From the NCBI GenBank assembly GCA_008704415.1, contig VXIS01000242.1, positions 1 through 64,000 of the forward strand: a stretch of DNA of 64,000 nt. The letters run 5' to 3'. The notes under the pieces were generated by a model that was not told where the DNA came from, did not search any database, and was given only the letters and a program-made list of their open reading frames with translations. Position numbers and translations under genes: made by a program. Within the stretch, counting starts at the first letter, position 1. Each line of letters starts with the position of its first letter. Shown here one piece after another: positions 1 through 11,811 of the stretch. Source of the stretch: Sphaerosporella brunnea (taxonomy: Eukaryota > Ascomycota > Pezizomycetes > Pezizales > Pyronemataceae).

Positions 1-1862
1 ACCGGGGCGGGGGGTGCTGCCAGAGACTAATCCTCAATCACCCGCCGTCCAAGCTCGGGGTCCGTGACAAACACAAATCCACCGATACTTTGATTGATCC
101 AACGGGCGGCGGAAGGAGCGGAACCGAATGACCAACGCCTCGGCAGCGGCAGCTCGTTGCCAATCGACCGTGGCCTTTTCCCTCTCTCCCGCCCCTACGT
201 CCGCCGCGGCGAGATGGCGAGAAAAATCGTTCGTTGTGCAAAGATGCGATGGCTTATGCACCCTGCAGTGTGCACTGTGATGACGTACGTGGGCGCAGGG
301 ACGAGAAGAGGATACGCAAGAGGTCTTGGCTGAGCGCAAACTCTGGATGGATGATGGCCACCGACGTGTGTTGCGTGTGGTTGAGGGCTCAGGAACCTGC
401 CAGCTCGTAGAAGGCAATCGTGAAAACGTTGAGCGAAAAGCAAGGAAAAGGGAAAAAAGAAACCAAAAAAAACCAAAAAAAAAAAAACCAAAAAAAAAAA
501 CCAGAGGAAAAGGAAAACGAAAAGAAAACGTCAACGTCCGTCCGTCCGTCCGACGAATTACCTGCAGACCCCATGGCCTTTTTGTCTTGCGTACCGACTC
601 CTTCGAACGTGGGCCAAAACGTGTGGCGTTTGCATCTTTAGAATGTCGAACTTCACCAGCGTCGCGGATTGTGGCCTAAAATACCCCCAGCCGTAACGCG
701 ATTGGCTGAAACGGTGACTTCGGTGGGCCCCGCACCAGGGGAAGCTTGCGTGCGGGTCCGCCTGCCATAAAAGTAAGCGCCTGAACCAACGCTCTAGATT
801 AGGCGCTTGCATCTCCGCCCCCTCTGGCAGATCTGCCCGCTCGCTCCCAAAATAGGCGGCAGCTGCACCTGGCCTGTGGATGGACGAAGAGCAGATACAC
901 AGCTTGGTAGCGAGTTTCGGACTGGGTAAGGCTGAGTTCTCAGGATATCGATCGGAAGCGCTGGCAGGCAATCAAACCCAGAACAGCGTAGATAGGCCAA
1001 AAAGTATCTCCGGCACAAAACGACGCCGAAAGAACGTTAGTCAAACTCAGCTCGCACAACGTTAAACTCCGGTCGAGATGGACGCCGGCACGGGAACAGC
1101 GATAGCGACGCAGGTACACAGTTGCGTTATGGTTATGGCAGTCACAGCCATCGCCCTTCGCGCGTGCATAACTGTCCTTTCGCCCGATCGAGCCGAAGGC
1201 AGGTCCACGTCCGTGGGCAGGAAGCCGCGCCGCGACACGAAGATATCCAAATTTCATGCACGACTCGAAGGGCTGGGCGCGCGGCTGGAACGGCGATGCC
1301 GAGTCGCAGCACAGCCTCTTGCACGGTACAGCGATGCACACGCGTCGCCGTGTTGGCGCTCTTGGCAGCGACCGTGAGATCACAGCGGGAGATGTGCGCG
1401 CCCCTGTCCTTCTCGTCAGCGAGACGATTGCGATGATCAGTGGACGGTCTGGAGGAGAGGGCGGAATGCGGTGACGCGGGTCGGCCGGTGACGAGGCTGA
1501 TACCGCTCGAGAGCAGCGCTCATCAAACGTGAGCAAAGGAACGGAAGGGGTTTCGTCTGTGCGCAAGCCATCATGCAGGCCAGGCCTGTCCGAAATGCAG
1601 TCGGAGCGCACGCGGTCAATCGTCCGAAACGTGATCGCGACGGGAGAGAGCTCACGTCACGCAGGTACTTACGATGCGAGGAGGCAGCCAATATAACTAT
1701 CGCGCGTCCAGCTTCGGCTTCCCCACGTGTTGGCCCCTGCCGAGCTTCTGAACATCAACTTCCTCCTGCTCGGCTGACAGCTGGGCGGTGTTGTTGTGTG
1801 CCTGCCATCAGCGTTTTCCTCGCGGAGTCCAAGATGAACAGAGCAGGGAGGTTTTGCCACTC
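1..1862. other. Gene-poor left end, no supported gene
   Basis: I see no gene with family motifs or a convincing spliced frame here. The stretch holds an A-rich tract near 435-500, a short GTCC tandem run near 539-553, and GC-rich sequence that is open in several frames at once on both strands. The longest such frame (about 940-1611, minus) has arginine/serine/proline-rich composition typical of non-coding GC-rich DNA. Confidence 0.5.
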
Positions 1863-1957
1863 GGTCACATGGTGTAACGGTTAGCACATCCGATTTTGAT
1901 CCGGCGTTCGGGCGTCAAAATTTTCCGGGGACCTGGGTTCGACTCCCAGATGATCCT
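1863..1957 (+). tRNA. tRNA-Gln(UUG)-like gene with intron, possibly degenerate
   Basis: An intact-looking A box (TGGTGTAACGG, from 1870) and B box (GGTTCGACTCC, 1936-1946) sit in the right order, the T arm pairs perfectly (CTGGG/CCCAG), and a TTTT Pol III terminator starts at 1961. The anticodon loop reads TTTTGA, so the anticodon would be TTG (glutamine). The distance between anticodon and T arm requires an intron of roughly 20 nt, and that insert contains TCAAAA, complementary to the anticodon loop, as in real tRNA introns. Against function: the acceptor stem pairs poorly (5' GGTCACA versus 3' ATGATCC) and the anticodon stem has a mismatch. It could be a decayed copy or a tRNA-derived fragment. 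Confidence 0.4.
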
Positions 1958-2272
1958 CACTTTTGCTGCGGTGGTTGGTTTTTGTTGGCAGATCCGCAAG
2001 CACCGTGGTTGAGGATCTTCACGGTTCGCCGCGCTTGACGTCCCGGGCGGAAATGATCGTTGGCATTTGCCACAGGAATCCCTCCTCAACTGCCAGCTCA
2101 CCACTGACTAATTGGCTGTCGTCGCGGCGTTGCCAAGGAATGTGTTTTATCCCCGACTGCATCGCACTAGATACCGGTAGGCAATCTACGTGCTCGTTGA
2201 CTATCCCGCGTTGCTCCTGTAGAGTAATCCTGCAAGGCACGGTATGGCGCCCAGTTTTGTGGGTACACGTAG

Positions 2273-3600
2273 TTAGGTCACAGTATCTGACTCGTACAAC
2301 GGCGGGGCATCGGGGTCTTCCAGGCACTGGTCGATCCTCACGATCTTCTTCCCAGCCATCTTCGCCGGAGCGACGAACGAACTCGGGAAAGCAGTCGACA
2401 GTGCTCGGGTAGAGGTAATGAGCCACGAACAAGTTTCGACATCGCGTTTGACCGCTTCCACCTGCTTCTGCGGTGCGCTGGGCTCGGTCTTCGATGTCGA
2501 TACTCTACGGAGGGAGCGCCAGTGATCGCTTCACGCGCCATCACCCATTGAATGAAACACGCGGGAGGCGGGGGGGGGGGCAGGGAACGTACCCCATTGA
2601 TAACCCGACCAGCAGCAGCTTCCCATCGCTGACGCGTAAGCTCCGACCGGAGGGAGCACGTCGCGACCCCTAGCTGGTTCTTGGCAGCCGCGATGCTGTG
2701 CAAAAACCCGCCATCGATCTCCGGGGCCGTGAGGGATCCCAGCCAGCTTGGGGTGCGTCATCGAGTGTAGCGTCACCTGGAAGTAATCCGTCAGTCCGGT
2801 TTCATCGGGGGGGGGGGGGGGGGCGAACTTGATGACCCCGCTGCAGCAGCGCTTCGGCGTGTATAGCCGTGAAGTTCCCCAAGGAATCGTGCAGTGAGGA
2901 TCCAACGGTCACTTGGATGCCCGAGTCGGCGAGGGTCTTCGTCATTCTCCGGGCCAGCCGTCGTCGATGCCAAAGGCGACACTGTTGGGCCGAGCGCAGG
3001 CGAACACCAACGGCGCGGTCCTCCTCTTATCTGGGACGCTCCTTCCCTTCGACAGTGAAGCCGCAATCCCTACCAGCGCGAATGCCGTGGCCGCCGCAGG
3101 ATTTCCAAACGCCTTGAACGCAACGCTCAGAGCCCTGGTCTTTTCGGTGTTGAAGTGCGATCGCGGTATGTAGATTCCGCCATTCTATGCGTCACCGGCC
3201 GGATAAGCCACATCCCAAGTCTCTGGATAGGGAGCCTTGGTCTCGCCGCGAGTGGGATTGTTCTGTCGCAGCGCTGCAGTGGAATCCACGCTGCCGGTGA
3301 GGCGGACGTGGAGGTGGTGGGACGCGAGGGGGGTGGGGTCTTGACGTCCAACTGCGTGTAGAAACTGTAGTCCGTATCCGACGCTTTGATCGCAAGCGAC
3401 CCGGCGTTGAAGGTACAGGTTATTCCCTCGGGTTCGTCGCAGTGTGGGAGCGTCAGTCAGTGAGGTTTGCCAGGAGCGCGGGGAGACATACCATGCCGGC
3501 TGCCCAGGGCATTGGTGTCGGCGGAGGTGAATTTGTCAATCGAAAGTGCGGGGATGAGACTGGGCGCAGCGGCCAGCGGCAGCAGGAGGTGGGAGAGCAT
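2273..3600 (-). pseudogene. Decayed secreted NodB/CE4-like polysaccharide deacetylase
   Basis: The reading starts at 3600 with a signal-peptide-like N-terminus (MLSHLLLPLAAAPSLIPALS) and a GTATGT donor. Collinear pieces follow in different frames: TFNAGSLAIKASDTDYSFY, then an LTGSVDSTAAL...YPAGDA piece, NGGIYIPRSHFN, FGIDDGWP, MTKTLADSGIQVTVGSS, GHQVTLHSMTH and near the end IVRIDQCLEDPD. IDDG and HSMTH match the two hallmark NodB motifs (catalytic Asp, metal-binding His-x3-His), and the C-terminal VRIDQCL-DP pattern is usual in fungal CE4 proteins. An in-frame TAG lies in GDA*NGG at about 3177-3179. Frame changes occur near C-runs (about 3335 and 2750) and just after DDGWP. An intron with a long C-run (2808-2823) is probable. 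Some shifts could be assembly errors, but the nonsense codon is not at a homopolymer. Such enzymes deacetylate chitin-like polymers outside the cell. Confidence 0.45.
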
Positions 3601-4069
3601 TGCAGGTGCGGAATGATAATGTTTCAAAGGAGTCCCCGGAAATGTTCGTGATATGAAGCTGCTTGTTTACATGTTCTCCAAAACATCCAAAGACGGCCGT
3701 ATCAGGGCATAACCAACAGGGTATAGGAAGGCACGCCGCATGCCTGACGATCTACCTACCCAATTTCATTTCTAAGGACCGAATCAGTTGAGAGGCGCAA
3801 GCCTGGATCGGGGACGCCGTGCATCTGACTGCATTGTGCCGCCGGATGCACACAGATCCCTTAACTTGTAGCTTAATTTTGCTGCTCTCCCATGCAATTC
3901 CAGCGAATGTCTCCACCCACATCGCTTCTAAGTAAGGCTGAATTTTTTTGACAAGCTAAAGGATCGAAGGCATCATCAACCGAGACTGAGAAGTTATGTA
4001 CTTAAACATTCATGGCCAGTACGAATGACCGTGGTGCATAGTCGCAATGATATCCCCCCACCAAATTAA
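3601..4069. other. Intergenic, nothing recognised
   Basis: Between the start of the decayed deacetylase gene and the 3' end of the phosphomannose isomerase gene. It would contain the promoter of the former and the 3' UTR of the latter. No repeats or RNA genes were seen. Confidence 0.4.
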
Positions 4070-5554
4070 TCAAGCGCGATCCTCAAAGCATTCACCAAAA
4101 GCCTCCACAAACGCACCCCAAATCTCCACCTTATCCGTGACCCCCTTCAACTTATATCCCGTATTTGGCTTCACAAACACCACCTGTCCCTGCTTCAGCA
4201 GCTGCTCCCTCTGGCCATCCGCAAGACTCAACACCGCATCGCCTTCCGTAACAATAAACACCACCGGCCCGTGAATCCCTCCAGCCACTACCTCCTCTTC
4301 CCCCTTCCGCAGTTTGGTATTCAACAAATCGAACTCGTCCATCGGCGCAAAAACTATCTGCGTCTTTCCGTTCCCGGATTTCGCCCACGTCTCATGCTTC
4401 AGCTCCAGATTCTCGGAGGGCAACGGCTCGTATTTCAGCATGTCGACGAAGACACGGGGGTCGTTTCGTTCAGGCGGAGCACCGAACCCACAGGCGATCT
4501 TTCTCCGTCAGCTTCCGGCCGACCATAGGGGGGACGGGTTATACCATATTATCCGACCACGCCATGCACTCAATCACGTCGCCCTCCAAGTACGCATGGA
4601 TGCAATCCGCGGGCACTGCAATCCCCTCCCCTTTGTGCAAACGCACATAATTCATGAAGAATACCGCTGCAAACAATCCCACATCTTCAGGGTAATCATT
4701 GAGCACCTTTTTTATCACCCTCGCGAGGCCCTGGCGCGCGCCCAGTCCTCCCAGTGATTCCTCCTCGCCACGCTCGACATGTGTAAGCAGCTGTTGCGAG
4801 CAGGCCGCAATCTCGGTGTGCGTCGTGCCCAAAAGCTCAGAGAACATGATTTTCAGCAGCTTCGAAGCTTCTTCACCATCATCCTCGGCCGCCAAAAACT
4901 TCTCCACAGTTTCGTGGTCCGAAAGCACCTTTCTGAGCTCCGGCACCACCTTGAGAAAGCTCTTGATCTCAGCGGTAGGCCGGAACCCAACGAACCCCTC
5001 AAACGTCTCGGAGATGGTGACCGCCACTTCCGGCTTGTGGTTCGGATCCACAAAAACCTCGTTTTTCCCCGTCTCGCGTTTTTCCTTCTTCATGAGGCGT
5101 GTTGCGAGCGCGCGGTCAGGGTGCGCTTGCAGCGGGAGGGCTTTGTCGAAGGAGAGGACTTTGAAGAGGAAGGGGAGATGTTTTTCGTGGCCGAAGCGGT
5201 GATAGACGCTCGGTGTTAGGTATTCTTCCGGGCTCGACTCGATCAGTTTCGATAGCGGCACGCCGTCGAGGGTATGCGCCATGCCGTTGGGGTGGTCCCC
5301 CATCCATATCTACAGCCACCGCATCAGCCACTGAACCGGAGGGCCAAGCGGGGGGGGGGGGGGGGAAGCACTTCGCCATATGGCTGATCTTCATCAATCT
5401 TGAAGTCCGTCTCAGGTGTTGCGAGCGCAAAGCGTGCAGCCGCCGATTTTAAGCCTTTCTTTCCATACGGCGAGGGCTGGACGAAGACGCGGAGACGGAT
5501 GAAGGGGGAGGGCATTTCGGTAGGATGGTATTCGAACGAAGCCAAGGTCGTCAT
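4070..5554 (-). CDS. Mannose-6-phosphate isomerase (type I)
   Basis: This zinc enzyme interconverts fructose-6-phosphate and mannose-6-phosphate in the cytosol, feeding GDP-mannose for glycoproteins and cell-wall mannan. Exons: 5554-5372, 5309-4545 and 4498-4070, with introns of 62 and 46 nt, both phase 0. Translation from 5554 gives 458 aa; a second in-frame ATG at 5515 gives 445 aa and fits the family start (MPSPFIRL) better. Visible family signatures: KIDEDQPYGE joined by splicing to IWMGDHPNG, LQAHPD (zinc ligands Q122 and H124, numbered from the first Met), NHKPE (E155) and CIHAYLEGD with the last histidine ligand near 297, then ECMAWSDN. The splice at 4544/4499 joins SDNM to IACGFGAP, the usual order. 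Odd: the conserved Q-x-Y-x-W-G near the N-terminus reads QPSPYG, and intron 1 carries a long C-run straight after its donor. The second intron is short at 46 nt. Confidence 0.93.
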
Positions 5555-6099
5555 TTTCGGTTCGGTTTATAAAGTGTGGACGGCTTGGTGATAATCTGGG
5601 CCGAAAGTGAGAAATGCAAGGGTTTGAGATGGAAACCGTTTCTGGTTTGGGTGGTTGTGTATGATGATGATGCTCTGACGTAAGAACCATATCGCCACCG
5701 CTTGGACCCAAGCCCTGTTGCACGACGATCAGGATTCAGGATCACCCAGCGGTCCGGAACAGAGACGCTTCGGATTCGTGATCCGGGCACAGCAATCGTG
5801 AGATTCCACATCGCAGCAGGATTCTACAGCTCGTCATAGGCTGTCACTCGCGAAATGTTCCGAGTGACTACTTGTGTATGGGTAAGCGTAATTACAAAAA
5901 CGTCAGTGGCATCTCGACACAGTGAATCCATATTCATTCATACAAAATTCCCCCTTTTGGCAGACCCGACTCCCTATTCCTCACAGATATAATGTATAAT
6001 ACACCCAAACTCCCTACAATCAAACCACAAAAGCAAATGCTATCATACACCCCCACTCTCAGTCCTGAAACGAGAGAAAAATTCCAATCCGAAGCAAAC
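5555..6099. other. Intergenic, isomerase promoter side
   Basis: This lies upstream of the phosphomannose isomerase start and downstream of the transcription-factor stop, both minus strand. It should contain the isomerase promoter and the regulator's 3' UTR. A short ATG repeat run lies near 5660-5672. No gene was seen. Confidence 0.4.
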
Positions 6100-8558
6100 C
6101 TACACGACCTGGAACAACCAATCTGCGTCCTCCGTCGCCGCACCAGCCCACCCATTCCCGACTCCCTCGCGTCCCAAAGCCTCACCCGGCACCCTTGGAA
6201 AATTAAACCACGAAAACACATCGAGCAAATCGCCCTGCAACTCCCCCTGCGGTTGCATCTCGACCGGCATCAAAGGCGTCTGCAACACGTGCGCAGGCGG
6301 CTTTCGCATATCCGGTTGTCGCGATATCATCACATCTACCGAATACGCCGTCATCCGCATGTCCGACAGGATCTCGACGCAGCTTCTGTCCGCGCCCTCA
6401 GACTTGTGGCCGCCCATCACCAGCTCGTCGATCACTCGCTCGATAATGCCGTTGTATCGGCCGGCAACCTCCCACAGCTTTCCGGCTTCGCGTAAGGCAT
6501 CCAGGAAGAGCCGGACATCTGGTATCTCGCCAGATTCAGTGGTGGAGGCGTGGACGAGAAGAAGGCGTGTGGCTACCCAGATGATGAAGGCGAAGGTTGG
6601 GCCCAGTAAGGGGAGGATATTTTGTGAGAGGACGAGCCGGGTGATGGCGGAGATGTTTTCGACGGCGGAAAGGCAGCGTTGAGAGGCGGAGTAGGAGGGG
6701 CCAAAGATGCTGGAGCGGGTGGTGGGGTAGGCCGCTGCCGAGTGGAGGCGGATTATCGCGCTGTTTAGGGTCAGCCGGGAAGTCGAGGTGCGGCAAAGGA
6801 AACATACGTGTTGTAGTAGGCATGCAACATCACCCAGCTGGGGTCTACTCCGCCACCGTTCGTGTTGAGGGCGCGAGTAAGGTTGCCGTATGACATTGGA
6901 AGGGAGTATTTCCATGATGTGAGAGCTTTGTCGAGAGTGCGGTATTTGAGTTGCCATGCCTCGACGTCGGAAAGGACATTGATATCGACTGTTTCACGGA
7001 GGAACCGATGGATTCTCCCTAGGATACCGATCACCTCGATTTGGTAACTAAAGGCAGAGAGAGACTCCACGTTGTTCACCGTCTGGGTGATCTGCTTTTT
7101 CGCATGGGGACTTTGGAACCACCGCGTTATAGTGTGTTGGTTCCGATCCCACAAATTGTCGCGGCAGGGCAGTTGCCGCTCGATCTCACTCTCGTCCAGC
7201 GTCAGATCCAGTGATGTTCCGAGCGATGTGATCACATCGAGGACGTAGATCACCCAGAATAACCGCCGCCGCCCCTCCTCTTCAATCCAGTCTGAGCTCT
7301 CTGGCAACGCACGCACGCCCATGGTGCTGATCTGCGGTGTCGTTGCTTCCTTTGCCGGCTCTAGCGCCAGCCCCAGGTGCAGAGCCATCCGTGTGGTGAG
7401 CGCAAGCAATCCCCATCCACTCGGCCCATTGGTGGAGCCAACCACGTCCAGCACCATAATCACAATAGCCCGCAGCGACTCTACGCTCGGCTTCTCTAGA
7501 GCGTTGATTATCACTTTCTGTTTGGCTACTTCTCGAAAGTGTGTTTTCCACGATTCCGACAGCCGGGGATCGTTGCTGAATCGTAGTGAGGCGGCAACAA
7601 TCGCATGCATCAATATTACGTTGCTCTGCTCGACTTCTGCTGGTCGGCGTTGGAAAAAGGCGTCTAGGAGCGTCTGGCGATGCAGGATTGGACATGTAGG
7701 GTGGATGTGCTGGAAGAATAGGTCGATCAAGGTGCAGAGAATGTCGTCGGTGGGCAGATCGGCGTCGAATGAGCGGGAAGTCGACAGATCTGCCATTTGC
7801 CGGGAGGCAACATCCGACGCTGGCGTGAATGGTGTTGGCGGGGAATGAGTGGAGGCAGTCGACGGAGAGGGGAAGTGGTTCACCGCAGCCGGCGGAGCGA
7901 TACTATTGGGGACGGCATTCTGGTTTGCTGTCGACTGAAGATGCGCTTCCAGAAGCCGCGAGTGCGTCATGAGCATCGCCTCTACGCGGTCGAGACGCTC
8001 TTCGAGTTCCCGACCGATACCAGCTCGGAGCCCGGGCTTCTTCTTTTGCCGGTAGATACATTCTTGTCCTGTCGCGCAATCAGACATGACCTGACTGAGG
8101 GTTACCAGAAAAGAGGATGATAGAGAGCGCACTCACCATTGCGACTGCACCACCCACAACTCGGCTGCGAACGATCGCACTTGACCTTTCGTTGCTTGCA
8201 AGTCTCACACCTGGGCCCCACGCCACGGTCAGCCGGAACCGCCACTTTGACTGTTGTGCCTGGCAATCCTCCAGCGAAAGACTCACGAAGAAATGCCATC
8301 AACCCTTCTCCTCTTACGAGCCTGCTCGTCATCGTCGCCGTTCGCCTGGTTGCGGTCGCGTTTGACGTCGTCCTCGGAGGAACCGTCGTGATCGCTGCGG
8401 CCAGCAGTAGTCGCGGTCGATTGACGTCGCAGATGATTGGTGGCTTGCGACAGCGTTGGCGTTGGTGGGGGTGGCAGTTGTGGTGATTGTGGCTGCAGCG
8501 CTTGATTGTGGTGGTGGATGTGGGCGGTGGCCGCGGCGGGAGTAGTGGGCGAAGCCAT
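6100..8558 (-). CDS. Zn(II)2Cys6 fungal transcription factor
   Basis: A nuclear DNA-binding regulator; its targets cannot be told from sequence. Exons: 8558-8287, 8210-8137, 8068-6808 and 6760-6100 (introns 76, 68, 47 nt); 755 aa. Splicing reconstructs a perfect binuclear zinc cluster, C92-x2-C95-x6-C102-x6-C109-x2-C112-x6-C119, the last cysteine coming from exon 3. A basic linker and a short coiled-coil-like helix (ELEERLDRVEAML) follow. Before the cluster lies a His/Gln/Pro-rich disordered stretch and a basic RKRRR patch. The middle region contains the fungal-specific transcription factor domain, with HIHPTCPILHRQTLLDAF, LGLALEP and EEGRRRLFWVIYVLD. The start at 8558 is the first ATG in frame; the frame is open further upstream without an ATG. 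Adjacency to the isomerase gene does not by itself suggest a regulatory link. Confidence 0.9.
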
Positions 8559-11500
8559 TAGTGCGATGAGCAAGACACAGAAGCTGCCTCAGTGTTCTTC
8601 CTTCAAGAATGGCCGTGATTCTTGAACAATCAGATGAGTGAGTGGTGTCGTCGGGCCCGGACTGCGGTGTTGCGTGGAGAGATCGGGGATGGGCGTTATA
8701 TGATCTGTGGGAGATCAATGTGGGGAATCACCAGGCGCTGTACGCTAATCCTGGCCACAAATACTCCAGGATGGCAATGCACGGCGTTGGGATCCAATAT
8801 TCAAGGCACAGCACGTACGTACTCTATGTAGGATGGATGTTGGTAGACGGTGTGTGATGGGGTTGGCCTGAACCACCATGCTGTTGCCTGTGCCTGCATG
8901 CAAAAGCGGATTTCTCGTGCCGCAGTTGCAGTTGCGAAACAGAAGTCACCGCCGGTTAGAGGCCACGGGAAGCCCCTCACGAAGCGCCGGTTTCCTTGCC
9001 GGCAGATCTTGCTGAACAAACGGATATTTCCGTTGGCGTAGTCAGCCGATATGCCTGCCTATAAACCCGGCATCTCATCCTTTGCCGGCCGGCCGTTCAC
9101 CCACAAATAGGGGGTGGTATTCCCCATCTCCAATGCACGTCTGCAATTGCCCAGAGAACACTCGGAGCACTCGCGTCGGCCCCCCACATTTCTTAATTCG
9201 ATGGTGCAACCCTGCGATTTCAGCCTAGAACCTTCGGATAAATCCTGCAGGAAGCTAAATCCCCAACCGTTCGCCGGACAAACCTTGGTCGGTGACGTTA
9301 AAGAAAAACGTCCCGGGATCGCAGCTGCGGCGTGGGATGAATGTGGGGTAGCTAGTGGGAGATGTCGTTGGCGGAAATCTGGAGACAAGGCCGCGGGGGT
9401 TTACTACCTGCATGTATTATTTGTGTCACCACACGTAACTCCGCTCTCTGCCTGCCGTCAAAGTCATTGACCATCGATGACATGGCTTGCGTAGACAGTC
9501 CCAATGATGTTGGCCAACGATGAAAGTTGTTGTACGTACGCGACGGAGGCGCCCAATCTACTCGAGACTGCGCGGCGGTCTGTGCATTACATATCAACCG
9601 ACCAGCGCACGGAAAGGCCGGCCGTTTCCATTGCCAAATAACTTCTTGCTTTAATTCTGACAAGGAGCAGGAACGTCGGAGTAAACACCTGGTACTGGTT
9701 AAGCTTGCAAATTCAATCTCTCCGCGTGAGAGATGTATAGAGAAAGATATTCATTGTGTGAACCGAGGTTCCGGAAGGATTTCTCCTCACCTGGGAGATC
9801 TCGATCTCAAGCCTGCCGCTTACATCGTGGACTGAAGAGATTCAGCTTTGCCTGAATTCGAGCCGCCATGTACAGGATGCAGTTGCGGAACATCCCATCC
9901 TACCCCACAAACTCTCTGCGGACCATGGCGGAGAAACCAAACCGTATAATCTACCTACTTCAGGAGGTATTTTACCCCACAGATTCATACCAGTCGGAAT
10001 TTTTCATCGGTCACAGTACGTGAAAGCGCGAAACGCAAATAACTATCAGGATCGGCAGGAACGGCGTCCTGGCTGCCATATTGTATATTCCGTCGCACTA
10101 GGCACCGAGACACCGGTCAGCGGAAAATGGTTATTCCGTTGGCAGGTAAAGATGTGAGGATTTTCCGGGTTGCAGAGATGAGTGGATCGCGATCGGAGCG
10201 TTGGCGTGGGACCGGGCCCGGACCGGCGCGTATAACAGGTGCAGTGTAGTATACGGGACCACATTTTGTGAGATGTGCTGCGTCTATTGTGATTCTCGAT
10301 GTTGTGATCGATCACACGGTCTCACCCGGGCTGGACTTAGGTTTTCTTACGCGGCCTCCATCCCGGAATTAAGGAATCGTGCTTTCGATTTCTCACATCA
10401 CTTCCTCACGCAGCCAGTTGCAACCGACAAGGCCATCTGTATTCAAAATACCACATTCCGTTCCCTCCCCGGGGCCCCCACGCAGCGGTTGTCACAAACC
10501 ACTCTGCTTCTTACTTCGCTTATGCATTACCCCGCGCCTGTCAATACATACCCTGGATGCTTTTTTTCCGGCGTGTTTTCCGACCGGACCGTGTATATGT
10601 GTTGGCCTAGAGCGATAGTTTATTCTCACGACAGTCGCCGGGGAGTGTCGGAGCTCGTCAACCGCTCCACTAGCTTGCTTTAAGTTCAGCCAGCTCTATC
10701 TCCGAGGCCCTTCCATCATGGCTTACCCGGGAGGTGCTCAAGGCCTAGGCAGGCGATTGGCCGCGTGATGCCCGGATCAAAGCGTCAACCACCCATCGTC
10801 AGAGGCCAAGCATGCTACCTCGCGTGCATCGTCTTCCCTGTTCCTGTTCCCATGGTATTACCACACCCACGTCTTCATGTCCCTGCAGTTGTTCCGGACC
10901 ATGTGTTCCGTCATTATAATTACGCTGCATACATGGCCGGATTATCTCTCTAGCTCGCTCTGTGCTCCCTGCACCGGCCACAAGCTCGACGGAAGCCACC
11001 TCCACACTCCATTCAACCGGCCGTGCTGGAGGGTACCCGGTGGTGTGGCTACGGCTAAGCAATCACTCCTGGGAGCCCGGAGCCGAGGAGACACATGTTT
11101 TGTTGCGGGGTGCATGGGTTACTTGCTGAGACATGCAAATATGCGGATTAACTCGATTGCTAGGGAGTAAGGACTTTGAATGACATTGCAGCTACCAAAG
11201 TCGTGCCAACTACGAAAGAGGCCGTAACACCAGCCCGTCATTTCATGTAACCTAACGCAAGGCTTTCTTGTCGAAAGACAGTGCTGCATTTTTGGCGGTC
11301 GATAGCGGAGCTTTTCTGGGATGGGAACGCAACGGCCTGCTATCCTACGGTTTCTGCGGGATACCAAGGCAGGCCAGGTAGTGGTGGTGGCTCCGGAGAC
11401 CGACTAGGTGGGGGCAGGGAGGTTGCCCGATCGGCCATGACCGCTTTTGGAGGGAAAACCTTTAACACTGGGTGGTGAGACGGCCAGTAAGGTGCTGGAT

Positions 11501-11811
11501 GTGGACCACAGAGGCTGAGAAGAGTGTATTGGACGCAGCCCGGCAGTTTTGGGGCTATTGATACCCGCTGGTACAAAGATACGCAGGCCGGTGAAAGACA
11601 AAAACCCCCAGAAACGAAAGATGAAAGACAAAACCAAAATACCTAGCTAACAACCCGCAAGACCGAAAGGAACCGTTCTCACTCGCCCAGCTCTCCCTCG
11701 GTCGCCGCTACTTCGGACCCAACCTCCATACACCCGCCCTCCTTCGACTCCTTCTCCCTCTCTCTGTCCCCCCCTCCTTCTCCATATCATCCAGATACTT
11801 CTTCTCCCACC
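8559..11811. other. Gene-poor 3.3 kb, regulator promoter side
   Basis: This lies upstream of the Zn2Cys6 regulator. I found no family motif and no convincing spliced frame. The frames that are open (for example about 9352-9663 minus and 10201-10683 plus) have no recognisable content. No tRNA or transposon ends were noticed. Confidence 0.4.
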
